Below, piece by piece: positions 1 to 7,724 of a DNA stretch of 41,019 bases. Position numbers and translations under genes: made by a program. The DNA lies in NCBI GenBank assembly GCA_964562985.1, contig CAZLWE010000028.1, forward strand, positions 1 through 41,019, given 5' to 3'. The stretch is from SHLQ01 sp964562985. GTDB taxonomy: Bacteria; Actinomycetota; Acidimicrobiia; Acidimicrobiales; SHLQ01. The number at the start of each line of letters is the position of its first letter. Positions within the stretch are counted from its first letter, which is position 1. The notes under the pieces are model-generated. The model saw nothing but the letters and a program-made list of their open reading frames with translations, was not told where the DNA came from and ran no database searches.

Positions 1-76
1 CTTGCACTCCGTCAGATTTCTGTGAACCGTCAGCCTGCGTCATGTCCGCTATCTGACCACAGATTGCTGCGTTGGG

Positions 77-1048
77 TCAGCCTTTACCGCGCCATGGGAT
101 GAGCCGAGCCTCAACGAAGCGAAGGAAGATGTCCAGAAGTACACCGAGCGACGCAATGACGATGATGCCAACGACTACAACGTCGAGGCGGAAGAATGGT
201 CGCGCCGCGAAGATCATCGCGCCGAGCCCTTCTTGGGCGCCTACGAGCTCAGCTGCGACCAGGGTTCCCCACGACACACCCATCGCTACCCGGAAGCCGG
301 TGAAGAGTTCGGGCAAGGCGTTGGGCAAGAGCACCTTGGTCAGCACCTGAAGCTTCGATGCACCGAGTGAGTACGCGGCGCGAACCTTGGAAAGGTTCGC
401 TGCCTGCACACCGGAGCGTGCGGCGATAATCATGATCCAGATGCTGGCAAAGATGAGCAATCGCACTGCGGTTCCGTCGCCGATACCGAACACGAGGATA
501 AAGAGCGGAAGCAGAGCCAGTGGTGGGATCGGCCGGAAGAGCTCGACTGGAGTGTCGAAGAAGCCTCGCATTCGGCTCGACAGACCCATCGAGAATCCGA
601 TTGGGACGCCAAACAGCGAGCCCCAGAACATGCCGCGGATAACACGCCACAGACTCGTGCGGGTGTGCTCCCAAAGCGTGGTGTTTTGGAAGCCCTCATC
701 GATGAGGATGAAGAAGGTGTCCCACGTATCACGGATCGACGGGAACTGCAGTGGACTGAGGAGTTGGCTGAAGGAGTCATTGCAGTCACAAGCAGCGACT
801 CGAAGTTTGTCCGACAGTTCGGGGTCGTTGAACTCTTCTGGGAATCCCCAGGCGAATGTTGCGACGAACCAAAACCCGACCAGCGATACGAGCGCGAAAA
901 GGCTCCAAAACGGAAGGCTTCGAACGGCAGAGGAGTCGCCGAAGGTAACGGTCTTTCTGTCGCTACGTTTCGGCTTCCGGCTGCCTTCGTCAGCTGGCGT
1001 CGAGCCACTTTGGTAACGCTCGCTGCCTCCGTCGAGTACCGCGCTCAT
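77..1048 (-). CDS. ABC transporter permease, taurine/sulfonate/nitrate type (TauC/SsuC-like)
   Basis: Inner-membrane subunit of an ABC importer of the nitrate/sulfonate/taurine class (binding-protein-dependent transport family, BPD_transp_1). The N-terminal ~45 residues are polar and cytoplasmic, followed by a first membrane span (LPFWSLFALVSLVGFWFVAT), a loop of about 70 residues and then the usual membrane core. The coupling (EAA) loop is seen as AAYSLGASKLQVLTKVLLPNALPELFTG. I start it at the ATG at 1048, whose A is the last base of the upstream ATPase stop (TGATG), giving 323 residues; an earlier in-frame start would overlap the ATPase needlessly. The last gene of the minus-strand operon aminotransferase - binding protein - ATPase - permease. 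The family is certain; the substrate (taurine or another sulfonate/amine) is inferred from neighbours only. Confidence 0.9.
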   Translation of the reverse strand: MSAVLDGGSERYQSGSTPADEGSRKPKRSDRKTVTFGDSSAVRSLPFWSLFALVSLVGFWFVATFAWGFPEEFNDPELSDKLRVAACDCNDSFSQLLSPLQFPSIRDTWDTFFILIDEGFQNTTLWEHTRTSLWRVIRGMFWGSLFGVPIGFSMGLSSRMRGFFDTPVELFRPIPPLALLPLFILVFGIGDGTAVRLLIFASIWIMIIAARSGVQAANLSKVRAAYSLGASKLQVLTKVLLPNALPELFTGFRVAMGVSWGTLVAAELVGAQEGLGAMIFAARPFFRLDVVVVGIIVIASLGVLLDIFLRFVEARLIPWRGKG

Positions 1049-1851
1049 CAGCTGGCCTCCGGTCGGCCCATGATTTCCTCTTCCATTTCCCAAATGATCG
1101 AGAGGATCTCTTCACGTTTGGATGCGAACTCCGGCGACGCCTTGAGCTCGCGTGAGTCGGTCGTCAGGCCGGCCTCAGCGAACGGCAACTCATAGTCACT
1201 GTGGATGCGTCCGGGTCGGGGAGCCATCACGAACAGCCGGTCCCCGAGATACAGCGCCTCTTCGACGCTGTGAGTTACCAAGATGACCGTCTTGCCGGTG
1301 GTCTTCCACAGGTCGAGGATCAGGCTTTGCATCTTCTCTCGGGTGAGCGCGTCAAGCGCTCCCAGAGGCTCATCCATCAAGATCACATCGGGGTCGTTTG
1401 CGAGGCATCGGGCCAACGCCACGCGCTGTTGCATACCGCCCGAAAGCTCGTAGACCATTTGCTTGCCGAAACCGCCGAGACCGACGATCTCGAGCAGCTC
1501 ATCGACGCGACGCTGGGTCTCGGCCTTGTTGGCCCGATTCATCTTCGGGCCGAATGCAATGTTCTTCTCGACCGTTAGCCATTCGAACAATGCGCCTTGT
1601 TGAAAGACCATGCCGCGCTCTTGCCCAGGCCCCCTGATGAGGTCACCACCGAGGTGGACCGAGCCACCGGTTGGCGCAAGAAAGCCAGCGAGAATATTGA
1701 GCAACGTCGTCTTGCCGCAGCCCGATGGGCCCAGCAAGGTCAGCAGACGTCCGGCCTTGAGGTCGAAGCTCACATTACTCAAGGCGTAGACGTCGTCACC
1801 CCCCGGCACCTCATATGTCATCGTGACGTTATCGACCGAAAGGTCTTTCAT
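1048..1851 (-). CDS. ABC transporter ATP-binding protein, taurine/sulfonate/nitrate type (TauB/SsuB-like)
   Basis: Cytoplasmic ATPase energising the importer formed with the neighbouring permease and binding lipoprotein. 267 residues, normal for the family. Walker A GPSGCGKTT at 41-49, Q-loop near 84-85, ABC signature LSGGMQQR at 136-143, Walker B VILMDEP at 156-162 and the H-loop histidine in VILVTHSVEEAL are all present, so it should be active. The stop overlaps the permease start by one base, a sign of translational coupling. A GC-rich hairpin separates it from the upstream binding-protein gene, which probably lowers its expression relative to the binding protein. Confidence 0.93.
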   Translation of the reverse strand: MKDLSVDNVTMTYEVPGGDDVYALSNVSFDLKAGRLLTLLGPSGCGKTTLLNILAGFLAPTGGSVHLGGDLIRGPGQERGMVFQQGALFEWLTVEKNIAFGPKMNRANKAETQRRVDELLEIVGLGGFGKQMVYELSGGMQQRVALARCLANDPDVILMDEPLGALDALTREKMQSLILDLWKTTGKTVILVTHSVEEALYLGDRLFVMAPRPGRIHSDYELPFAEAGLTTDSRELKASPEFASKREEILSIIWEMEEEIMGRPEAS

Positions 1852-1909
1852 CCATCCCCCTGCGAATTACTGGATTGCTTCGCCCGACCCAAATTCGGAC
1901 CGGACATGA

Positions 1910-1942
1910 AAGCGGCGCCGTGGGGCTTCCCCGGCGCCGCTT
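1910..1942 (-). terminator. Strong intergenic hairpin between binding-protein and ATPase genes
   Basis: Perfect 11-bp arms AAGCGGCGCCG (1910-1920) and CGGCGCCGCTT (1932-1942), with a further GGG/CCC pairing inside the loop. On the transcribed (minus) strand only a short CTTTC follows, so this is more likely a partial terminator or 3'-end-stabilising hairpin that favours the binding protein over the membrane and ATPase subunits than a full stop. This arrangement is common in ABC import operons; the role is inference. Confidence 0.7.
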
Positions 1943-1973
1943 ATCTTGTCAGTTCTCTATTGACTGAGCCTTA

Positions 1974-3059
1974 TCAGCCCGCAGCCTCGAGGAAGCTGGT
2001 GTCGACCGAACCGGCGAAGTCGCCAACGGCCGGATCGCCGCCGCCGAGCTCAGCCAAGGTCTCAACCTGGGCCTGCATGGCGTCGGCAACGTTGCCGCCG
2101 AGCCAATCAGCACCGAGCTGCTCGTCGATGGTTGGGAAGCTGAACCACAGGTCGCCGCCGAGGAAGTTGGCTACGTCGGTCATACCAGCAGCCGATGCGA
2201 TGGTCGGGTTGCGACCTTCCATGTCGGCTGCCCATGCGGCGTTGAACTCGTCGGTTGCTGCCAAGAAATCGGACACGATCTCCGGGTGGTTCTCACCAAA
2301 CTCGGTTGGGATCGAGATGATGTCGTAGGTGAAGATACCAACGTCGCTCTCGGCCTCAGCGCCGGTGAGGATGACGTTTCCACCGTTGTCGAGCATGTTG
2401 ACGACAGAGCCGCCGAAGGCGCAGCCAACGTCGATGTCGCCGGTCTCGAATGCTGCAGCGGTGGTTGCACCACTTTCTGCCTGCACGATGTTCAAGCTGT
2501 CGAGATCGACACCAAGGAACTGCATGATCGAGAGCAACTTGAAGTGCGTGACGTTACCGAACGGCGTTACAACCGTTGCACCTGCGAGCGTCTCTGCAGC
2601 GTTGTCGCGGGTTACGCCAAGGTCGCCCTGAGCAACGCAGTTGTCGGCCTCGGAATAGCTAACGGCAATACCGACAAGGCTGAGATCAGCGCCACCGTTG
2701 ATCGCTCCAGCGAATGGGGTCAGACCCTGTGAGTAGGAGATGTCGATGTCGCCAGCGATCATCGCTTCGGACATTTCGCCACCGCTTGCGAATGGCACCC
2801 AGTTGATGTCGACGCCGACAGCGTCAGCGAACGATCCGTCGGCCTGGCCGAATTGGTTCGGGGTTGGCCACTCAGCGAAGTATGCAACGTTGATGGACTC
2901 AGGCCCATCGGCCATGGCCTCGCCGTCTTCGCCTTCCGCTGCCTCGTCCCCACCGTCGCCGCCATCAGCTGCTTCGGTCGTTGAGTCACTGCCGCAGGCG
3001 GCCGCAACCAGTGCCAATGCAAGAAACATCAGCAATAGCTTGTGTAGTGATTTCTTCAA
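1974..3059 (-). CDS. Taurine/sulfonate-type ABC substrate-binding lipoprotein (TauA-like)
   Basis: Extracytoplasmic solute receptor of the importer. 361 residues. The N-terminus is a lipoprotein signal (MKKSLHKLL, hydrophobic stretch, lipobox VAAAC with C22), followed by an acidic, Gly-rich linker to about residue 52. The mature part resembles TauA: a SINVAYFAEWPTPNQFGQAD opening, then SGGEMSEAMIAGDIDISYSQ, the typical spacing of this periplasmic-binding fold. The start is a TTG at 3059, chosen because an excellent GGAGG Shine-Dalgarno lies 8-9 nt upstream and the lipoprotein signal begins there. Its own promoter and a palindrome lie just upstream. The next-door class III aminotransferase suggests an amine-bearing substrate such as taurine or hypotaurine, but the ligand cannot be read from sequence. 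Confidence 0.9.
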   Translation of the reverse strand: MKKSLHKLLLMFLALALVAAACGSDSTTEAADGGDGGDEAAEGEDGEAMADGPESINVAYFAEWPTPNQFGQADGSFADAVGVDINWVPFASGGEMSEAMIAGDIDISYSQGLTPFAGAINGGADLSLVGIAVSYSEADNCVAQGDLGVTRDNAAETLAGATVVTPFGNVTHFKLLSIMQFLGVDLDSLNIVQAESGATTAAAFETGDIDVGCAFGGSVVNMLDNGGNVILTGAEAESDVGIFTYDIISIPTEFGENHPEIVSDFLAATDEFNAAWAADMEGRNPTIASAAGMTDVANFLGGDLWFSFPTIDEQLGADWLGGNVADAMQAQVETLAELGGGDPAVGDFAGSVDTSFLEAAG

Positions 3060-3108
3060 TTTTCCCCCTCCAGGGTTTTTGGGACTGTCGCCCCGTGTCG
3101 TGTACCAG

Positions 3109-3123
3109 GCACACCACGTGTGC
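3109..3123. promoter_or_regulatory. Palindrome GCACAC-CAC-GTGTGC at the binding-protein promoter
   Basis: Perfect 6-bp inverted repeat with a 3-nt spacer, placed immediately downstream of the predicted -10 and so over the likely transcription start of the importer genes. The position fits a repressor operator. No regulator gene lies next to the operon, so the cognate factor is unknown. Confidence 0.5.
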
Positions 3124-3127
3124 AGAG

Positions 3128-3157
3128 AGCCTAGGTGTTCCTCGCCCTTTTTGTCAT
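3128..3157 (-). promoter_or_regulatory. Predicted promoter of the importer operon
   Basis: On the minus strand, -35 ATGACA (3152-3157), an 18-nt spacer and -10 TAGGCT (3128-3133). The -35 matches TTGACA at five of six positions. It lies between the aminotransferase stop and the binding-protein start, so the importer genes can be expressed apart from the aminotransferase. Confidence 0.5.
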
Positions 3158-3167
3158 GCGGGGTCCG

Positions 3168-4532
3168 TTAGGACCGCTCTTGCATCCACTCGGCGGTAGC
3201 CGCCAAGATCTGGCCGAGTCGTTCAAACATGTCGTCGAGAACTTCCCTGTTCGCGATGAGCGGCGGTGAAAGAACCAGCATCGTGGCACCCCGGTCATCG
3301 GGGCGAATGAGCAAACCCGACTCGTGGACGAACTCGGCCAGTTTTCCGCCTTGGAGCGTGGCACGATCGTCCTCGCTGAGTTCGGTTCCGGCTTCCCGGC
3401 TCTCCATCAACTCGACGGCGTAGAAGTAACCCATGCCCCGCCATTCTTTGACCATGTCGAACTTCTCGGTCATCGCGTCGAGGTGTTCTTGAAAATAGCC
3501 CTCGTTGGCGAGCACGTTGTCGATGACGCCTTCGTCTTCGATCGCTCGGATGGTCGCAGCAGCGACCGCGCAAGCCACCGGGTGACCACCGAAGGTCGAT
3601 CCGTGGTTGAACATGCCGAGTTCGGAGTCCCAGGTTTCCTCGACGAGCGACGTGCGAATCACCACACCACCGAGCGGCTGGTAGGCCGAGGTGACACCCT
3701 TTGCGAACGTGATCATGTCGGGGTCGATGCCGAGCCGGTTCGAAGCGAACCAATCTCCCATGCGCCCAAAGGCGTTGATGACCTCATCGGCGCACAGCAA
3801 GATGCCGTGCTCGTCGCAGATTCGACGCAGTTCACCCCAGTAGCCGTCCGGTGGCACCACAGCACCGCGACCGTTCTGCACAGGTTCCGCTATGACCATC
3901 GCGACGGTTTCCGGCCCCTCTTCGAGGATTCGTCGTTCGAGTTCGGTGACGCAGGGCCACTCGGCAACCGGTGTGCCGGGTTCGCCCGCGCCGTCGAGGG
4001 TGTTGGGCACGTGATGCACTCCTTCCCACAACATCGGCAAGAACTGCTTACGGAACTTTGGGATGCCCGTGACGCTGAGAGCTCCGAGGGTGGTCCCGTG
4101 GTAGGCCCAGTCTCGGGCAAAAACCTTGTAGCGGGATTCTTCACCACGCGCTACGTGATAGTTGCGAGCGAACTTCACCGCAGATTCGACCGCCTCGGAC
4201 CCGGTGCTAACGAAGAACACCTCGTCGAGCCCCTCGGGCGCCCGCTCAGCGATCAGCGATGCCGCCTCGATTGTGGGAGGGCTGGCGAATCCCCAGTTCG
4301 GGAAGAATCCGAGCCGCTCCATCTGCTTCATCGCAGCTGCGGCCAAATCGGATCGACCATGCCCGAGGTTGGTGCAGAACAGGCCTGCTAGTCCGTCCAG
4401 ATAGGTGTTGCCTTCGGTGTCGTGGACATAGCAGCCCTCGCCGGATTCCATGATCGGAAAGTCACTGCGCCACCGACCACCTTTGGTGTAGTGCGGGACG
4501 AGGTTGGACTGGGCCATTTTGCGCTCGTGCAT
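3168..4532 (-). CDS. Class III PLP-dependent aminotransferase (omega-amino acid/taurine:pyruvate type)
   Basis: Moves the terminal amino group of an omega-amine donor to a keto acid such as pyruvate. 454 residues from the chosen ATG at 4532, which is preceded by a strong GGGGAGGAAA ribosome-binding site; an earlier in-frame start at 4559 has none. Family hallmarks: VSTGSEAVESAVKFAR (phosphate-binding region), DWAYHGTTLGALS, the DEVINAFGR motif with the PLP-contacting Asp, and the Schiff-base lysine K278 in ITFAKGVTSAYQPLGG. Lies directly upstream of the taurine-type importer on the same strand. Uptake plus transamination of taurine (to sulfoacetaldehyde) or another diamine or omega-amino acid is a reasonable inference, but no sulfoacetaldehyde acetyltransferase or other downstream enzyme is in the window, so substrate is open. 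Confidence 0.88.
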   Translation of the reverse strand: MHERKMAQSNLVPHYTKGGRWRSDFPIMESGEGCYVHDTEGNTYLDGLAGLFCTNLGHGRSDLAAAAMKQMERLGFFPNWGFASPPTIEAASLIAERAPEGLDEVFFVSTGSEAVESAVKFARNYHVARGEESRYKVFARDWAYHGTTLGALSVTGIPKFRKQFLPMLWEGVHHVPNTLDGAGEPGTPVAEWPCVTELERRILEEGPETVAMVIAEPVQNGRGAVVPPDGYWGELRRICDEHGILLCADEVINAFGRMGDWFASNRLGIDPDMITFAKGVTSAYQPLGGVVIRTSLVEETWDSELGMFNHGSTFGGHPVACAVAAATIRAIEDEGVIDNVLANEGYFQEHLDAMTEKFDMVKEWRGMGYFYAVELMESREAGTELSEDDRATLQGGKLAEFVHESGLLIRPDDRGATMLVLSPPLIANREVLDDMFERLGQILAATAEWMQERS

Positions 4533-4567
4533 GGGTTTCCTCCCCTCGAAAGAATTCAAGGTGTTAG

Positions 4568-4602
4568 AGCCTATTACTTATCTGTAAGTGAGGCTAACTC
4601 AG
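4568..4602 (-). promoter_or_regulatory. Aminotransferase promoter region with DtxR/IdeR-box-like dyad
   Basis: Upstream of the aminotransferase there is a TAGGCT -10 candidate (minus, 4568-4573). Next to it, 4584-4602 reads GTAAGTGAGGCTAACTCAG, matching the IdeR/DtxR consensus TTAGGTTAGGCTAACCTAA at 13 of 19 positions by my count, with TGAG/CTCA symmetric ends. A second small dyad, ACTTA-TCTG-TAAGT, lies at 4576-4589. The positions fit an operator, but a metal-regulator link to an aminotransferase is unexpected and the match is imperfect. Confidence 0.35.
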
Positions 4603-4683
4603 AGGTGACGCTGGACACAAGGGCGAAGTGGCCCATTCATGTCATAGAGCGGTTTTGTTGCGGAGAAGTCTCCGCCCAGGTGG

Positions 4684-5100
4684 CTACGCAGTCTTGGCTA
4701 CAAGGACGGCGCAGTGTGCCTTCTGGGCAACGTCTTCTGCAACGCTCCCAAGTACCCGGCTGACGCCTTGCACATGCTTGTTGCCAACCAGAATGAGATC
4801 GGCATCCACGCGCTCGGCTTCGTCGACGAGCACCTTGGCTGGTGCTCCGACCGCGGCGCTCGCACGGAAGTCCAGGTGGTTGAAAGTCGATGCCACTCGT
4901 TCGAGATTCTCTGTGGCGATCTCGGTGACCGACATGTATCGCTCATCGGTCGACTCGCCGACCTTGTGGATCTCGTCCTTCTTGATAGCGGTGACAAGAT
5001 GAAGCCGTGAGCCCAGCGCAGTCGCAAGGTCCGCAGCTTGTTCCACCGCACTCATTGCTCGTTCGGTTCCGTCGTAACCAACAACGATGTTCTTGTACAT
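4684..5100 (-). CDS. Universal stress protein, UspA family
   Basis: Small cytoplasmic alpha/beta protein of the Usp family, usually ATP-binding and linked to stress or energy limitation. 138 residues from the ATG at 5100, which opens with the typical MYKNIVVGYDGTE and has an AAAGGAA ribosome site; the in-frame extension upstream is not Usp-like. The ATP-loop is recognisable as VGNKHVQGVSRVLGSV, but the second Gly of the G-2x-G pattern is His, so nucleotide binding may be weakened. It ends in the family-typical AHCAVLVAKTA strand. Single gene, not obviously linked to its neighbours. Confidence 0.9.
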   Translation of the reverse strand: MYKNIVVGYDGTERAMSAVEQAADLATALGSRLHLVTAIKKDEIHKVGESTDERYMSVTEIATENLERVASTFNHLDFRASAAVGAPAKVLVDEAERVDADLILVGNKHVQGVSRVLGSVAEDVAQKAHCAVLVAKTA

Positions 5101-5287
5101 AGGGGTTCCTTTCGCTCGAAGGCGATGTGTGAAGGAGAGGGCTTCGAGGCCGAATAGGCCGCCGCCCACCACCTACGGTACGGCCGAATATGTACGTACT
5201 TGACCACCTGAGGACGTGCACGCGTCACACTGTGACCGGTGACAATTCAAAGGTTTCGCCCAGGTAAATACGACGTTGCCGGACGGT
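5101..5287. other. Intergenic region, no gene seen
   Basis: Region between the DNA ligase stop and the Usp start. It carries the Usp ribosome site and a GTACGTAC palindrome near 5192, but I see no convincing promoter hexamers, RNA or reading frame. Confidence 0.4.
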
Positions 5288-6292
5288 CTACTCCATATCT
5301 CCTGCAGATGACCGGGGGGCGGTTTCACGAACCACCTCTTCGGGTGCTTTGTCGGTGCGTTCCCCGAGATACACCGGATGACGAAGGTGGCCATCGGTAG
5401 ACCAGTCGTGAAACGCCACTTCGACTACCGCGGTTGGTTCGCACCATTGGAAGCGACGGCCTGCGGTCCGTGGCACATCGTTGAGAAACGGCGACGAATC
5501 GAGGCTGGACGCTACGAGCCGGGCCTTCCACTCTTGACGCTGACTTGCCGTCAATCCGGAACCGACACTGCCGCAGTGGCGAAGCTCACCTGCTTCCATC
5601 ACCCCCAGGAGCAGCGAGCCAAGCGACCCCGTGTTCCCATCGCGACCTTCGCTCCACCCGCCGACCACAAACTCTTGACGCATGCGAGGTTTGACCTTGA
5701 TCCACGATCGAGATCGCTTGCCTTCCTCGTAGAGCGAGTCGAGCCGCTTCGCGATGAGACCTTCGAGGCCGGCTGTAAGCACGACGTCGAGGAGGGCTCT
5801 GGGGTCGTCTGTATGCGACTCGGCCAACAACCAATGCGAGCCCGGCTCCACGATTTGTTCCAGGAGCGCGCGACGGTCGCGAAGCGGGAGTCGCAGGGTG
5901 TCGTTGCCGTTGACGGCGAGCACATCGAAGATGGCATAGCTGATCGGGACATCGACTGCGCGACGCAAAGCATCCTCGCGGTCGTGAACGTGCATCCGTT
6001 GTTGGAGCCGAACGAAGTCGGGAATGCCCGCATCCCCGATGGCCACGACTTCGCCGTCGAGGATCAGCGAGTCGAAGCCGACGAGCAGCTCGCTCAGCGC
6101 CGACAGTTCGGGAAACGAATTGGTCGCACTGTTTCCATTATTCGACTGCAACCGAACCCCATCGTCATCGAGAAAGGCGATGACGCGCATACCGTCCCAC
6201 TTGAGCTCGTAGCTCCAACCGTCGGCGACTGGAACGTCCTCGCCGGCGATCGCTTTCATTGGGCGGATGATTCGGCCCGCGAGTTCCGACAC
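5288..6292 (-). CDS. ATP-dependent DNA ligase (LigC/LigD ligase-domain type)
   Basis: Seals nicks in DNA via a ligase-adenylate intermediate. Stand-alone ligase of about 334 residues with the adenylation domain first and OB-fold second. The nucleotidyl lysine is K31 in ELKWDGMR (motif I, KxDG). Motifs LILDGEVVAI (III/IIIa) and EGLIAKRLDSLYEEGKRSRSWIKVKP (IV-V) follow, then the OB-fold entry FVVGGWSEGRDGNTGSLGSLLLG. I start it at the GTG at 6292, six bases after the upstream SRPBCC stop, with AGAGG just before; ATG at 6259 would remove expected N-terminal residues, and a longer frame would overlap the upstream gene. No Ku or primase-polymerase gene is adjacent, so a link to end-joining is not shown. 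Confidence 0.88.
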   Translation of the reverse strand: MSELAGRIIRPMKAIAGEDVPVADGWSYELKWDGMRVIAFLDDDGVRLQSNNGNSATNSFPELSALSELLVGFDSLILDGEVVAIGDAGIPDFVRLQQRMHVHDREDALRRAVDVPISYAIFDVLAVNGNDTLRLPLRDRRALLEQIVEPGSHWLLAESHTDDPRALLDVVLTAGLEGLIAKRLDSLYEEGKRSRSWIKVKPRMRQEFVVGGWSEGRDGNTGSLGSLLLGVMEAGELRHCGSVGSGLTASQRQEWKARLVASSLDSSPFLNDVPRTAGRRFQWCEPTAVVEVAFHDWSTDGHLRHPVYLGERTDKAPEEVVRETAPRSSAGDME

Positions 6293-6297
6293 GACCT

Positions 6298-6795
6298 CTA
6301 CCCGCGGCGGGCGACGACTGCGTCTTGGAGGTTCTCGAAAGCTTCGCCCCAAGCGGCAACAAACTGCCGTTGCACAATTGGCCATGGCAGCCGGCCCGCG
6401 AGCGTCATGTCGAACGCGCCGGTGTACATCAGATTGACGCGATCTTCGCCTTGGCGGCTGGTGTCCACGAGCTGAATCCGTTCAGCGGCGCGAGATGCGA
6501 TCGGAAGCGGCCATTGGAGAATCGTGAATGCGAGATCAGCGCCAGGCTCGACGATGATCGCTTTCTCCGAGATCTTCATCCCGTTGACCTGCACCTGGCG
6601 GGTGTCCCCTGGTGATGTCCATTGCGCGGGTTGTGCCTCCACAGCCTTCATCCCGCCGAACCACTCCGTCCATGAAGCGTGATCGTTGATAACAGCCCAC
6701 GTCTCCTCCGGAGTCGCTCCGATCTCGACTTCGGTTGACGCGACGTGGGTTGCGGTGTCAAAGAAGTCGACAGTCGCCGGAGTCAGCTTGGGCAC
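6298..6795 (-). CDS. SRPBCC family protein (polyketide cyclase/dehydrase-like)
   Basis: 165 residues with the START/Bet v1-like helix-grip pattern: STEVEIGATPEETWAVINDHASWTEWFG near the N-terminus, then alternating strands and a long C-terminal helix (VQRQFVAAWGEAFENLQDAV). Such proteins bind hydrophobic ligands; no catalytic residue can be named. Start is a GTG at 6795, five bases after the stop of a 24-codon ORF and without a good ribosome site, which suggests coupling to it. The stop lies six bases before the DNA ligase start, so the two are probably cotranscribed. Function unknown. Confidence 0.8.
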   Translation of the reverse strand: MPKLTPATVDFFDTATHVASTEVEIGATPEETWAVINDHASWTEWFGGMKAVEAQPAQWTSPGDTRQVQVNGMKISEKAIIVEPGADLAFTILQWPLPIASRAAERIQLVDTSRQGEDRVNLMYTGAFDMTLAGRLPWPIVQRQFVAAWGEAFENLQDAVVARRG

Positions 6796-6800
6796 GGAAA

Positions 6801-6875
6801 CTATTTGCCGTCAATAAAGCGTCGAAGCGCTTCGAGCCACGCAGCGATTTCTTGGTCTGGGGTCTTGTCTGCCAT
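6801..6875 (-). CDS. Candidate 24-residue small protein / upstream ORF
   Basis: ATG at 6875 to TAG at 6801, beginning MADKTPDQEIAAWLEALRRF. The sequence is highly charged and would form an amphipathic helix. Codon use looks normal (GCG TGG CTC GAA GCG CTT). It is preceded by TAAGGTTGGGT, readable either as a -10 (TAAGGT, 6881-6886) for a leaderless message or as an AAGG ribosome site. Its stop is five bases from the SRPBCC start, so it may serve as a leader coupling translation or be a real small protein. Unrecognised. Confidence 0.45.
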   Translation of the reverse strand: MADKTPDQEIAAWLEALRRFIDGK

Positions 6876-6899
6876 ACCCAACCTTACGCCATGAGGGAT

Positions 6900-7724
6900 C
6901 TAGTGGCGCAGGTACTCGATGATGGCCCGGTGGCTGCCAAGGACGTGTTTGTTCTCCAACGACAGCGGTGTTGCTTGCTCAAGAAAGACGGCCATCTGTT
7001 CGCCGAGCTCCGATCGCACCAACAACTCAACCATGGGGGCAACCTGGGTCTTGACGGTGAACACGATCAGGTCGCTGAAGGCCAGCTTTCGTAGCGTCTG
7101 CCATTCGGAACGAATCCATAACCCTTCAACCTCATCGGGGTCACCAACGACCCGTTCTGGGCTTCGGTCGGGAGCAAAGAAGGTCGGGTCATAGTTGATG
7201 AACCAGTTGCGCCGCCACACCGGGCGTGCGGGCGACAGGCGGTCGAAGAACTTCCGCACGCGTGCCGCCAGCAAGTCGTCGTAACCGTCCACGGGTGCGT
7301 GAATGTCGGTGACTGGATGACCCACTTTTTCGTCAAGTCGCCAGTGATTGGGAAAGAGCAACGCTCCGCCGACCAGCCGCCAGTCTCCGGGGCCGGAGTC
7401 CGGCGCCCGGTGCATCAGCAAGATGTCGTCGGGAACCGATAGGGCAAGTCTCTCGATCGGTGAACCATCCGCCACGAGTCGGTCGCCGATATGGATCTCC
7501 ACAAGCGAGAGCAGCTCTTCGAGCCCGGACTCATGCCCAGGCTCCATGTGCACGAAATCGTGGTGGTCGACGATCAACTGTCGCCGTAGCTCCAGCTCGC
7601 GGTGGGTGAAATCGTCGACGGGCAGCCAATCGGACACGTCCAAAGGGTGCACACCCATGCGCAAGTCAGGTGGCCCAGCAGCCAAAGGCAGATCTGCCAA
7701 CCAGTCGTAACGCGGGCCGGGCAC
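6900..7724 (-). CDS. DUF3445 protein, heme-dependent oxidative N-demethylase alpha-subunit-like
   Basis: About 274 residues. Matches the DUF3445/HODM alpha pattern: RMGVHPLDVSDWLPVDD at the N-terminus, a variable middle, WRRNWFINYDPTFFAP, then the family block SEWQTLRKLAFSDLIVFTVKTQVAPM. Characterised members use heme and O2 to demethylate secondary or tertiary amines such as dimethylamine; here substrate is unknown. The GTG at 7724 is preferred because it overlaps the stop of the upstream PLP enzyme by one base (TAGTG); a longer GTG start at 7766 would overlap by 43 nt. No oxidoreductase partner subunits are adjacent, so it may act as the single-subunit relatives do. Confidence 0.8.
   Translation of the reverse strand: MPGPRYDWLADLPLAAGPPDLRMGVHPLDVSDWLPVDDFTHRELELRRQLIVDHHDFVHMEPGHESGLEELLSLVEIHIGDRLVADGSPIERLALSVPDDILLMHRAPDSGPGDWRLVGGALLFPNHWRLDEKVGHPVTDIHAPVDGYDDLLAARVRKFFDRLSPARPVWRRNWFINYDPTFFAPDRSPERVVGDPDEVEGLWIRSEWQTLRKLAFSDLIVFTVKTQVAPMVELLVRSELGEQMAVFLEQATPLSLENKHVLGSHRAIIEYLRH

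Noticed and set aside
53..80. Short inverted repeat CTGACC...GGTCAG at the end of the permease gene
   Set aside because: Only six base pairs with a long loop and no T-run; not convincing as a terminator.
387..1195. Plus-strand frames opposite the permease
   Set aside because: Low-complexity, Ser/Arg/Pro-rich shadows of a membrane-protein gene.
3324..4391. Long plus-strand open frame of about 355 codons opposite the class III aminotransferase
   Set aside because: It is the antisense shadow of a gene with complete aminotransferase motifs; its own translation has no recognisable domain and no ribosome site.
5378..6475. Long plus-strand open frame opposite the DNA ligase
   Set aside because: Antisense shadow; the minus strand carries all ligase motifs.
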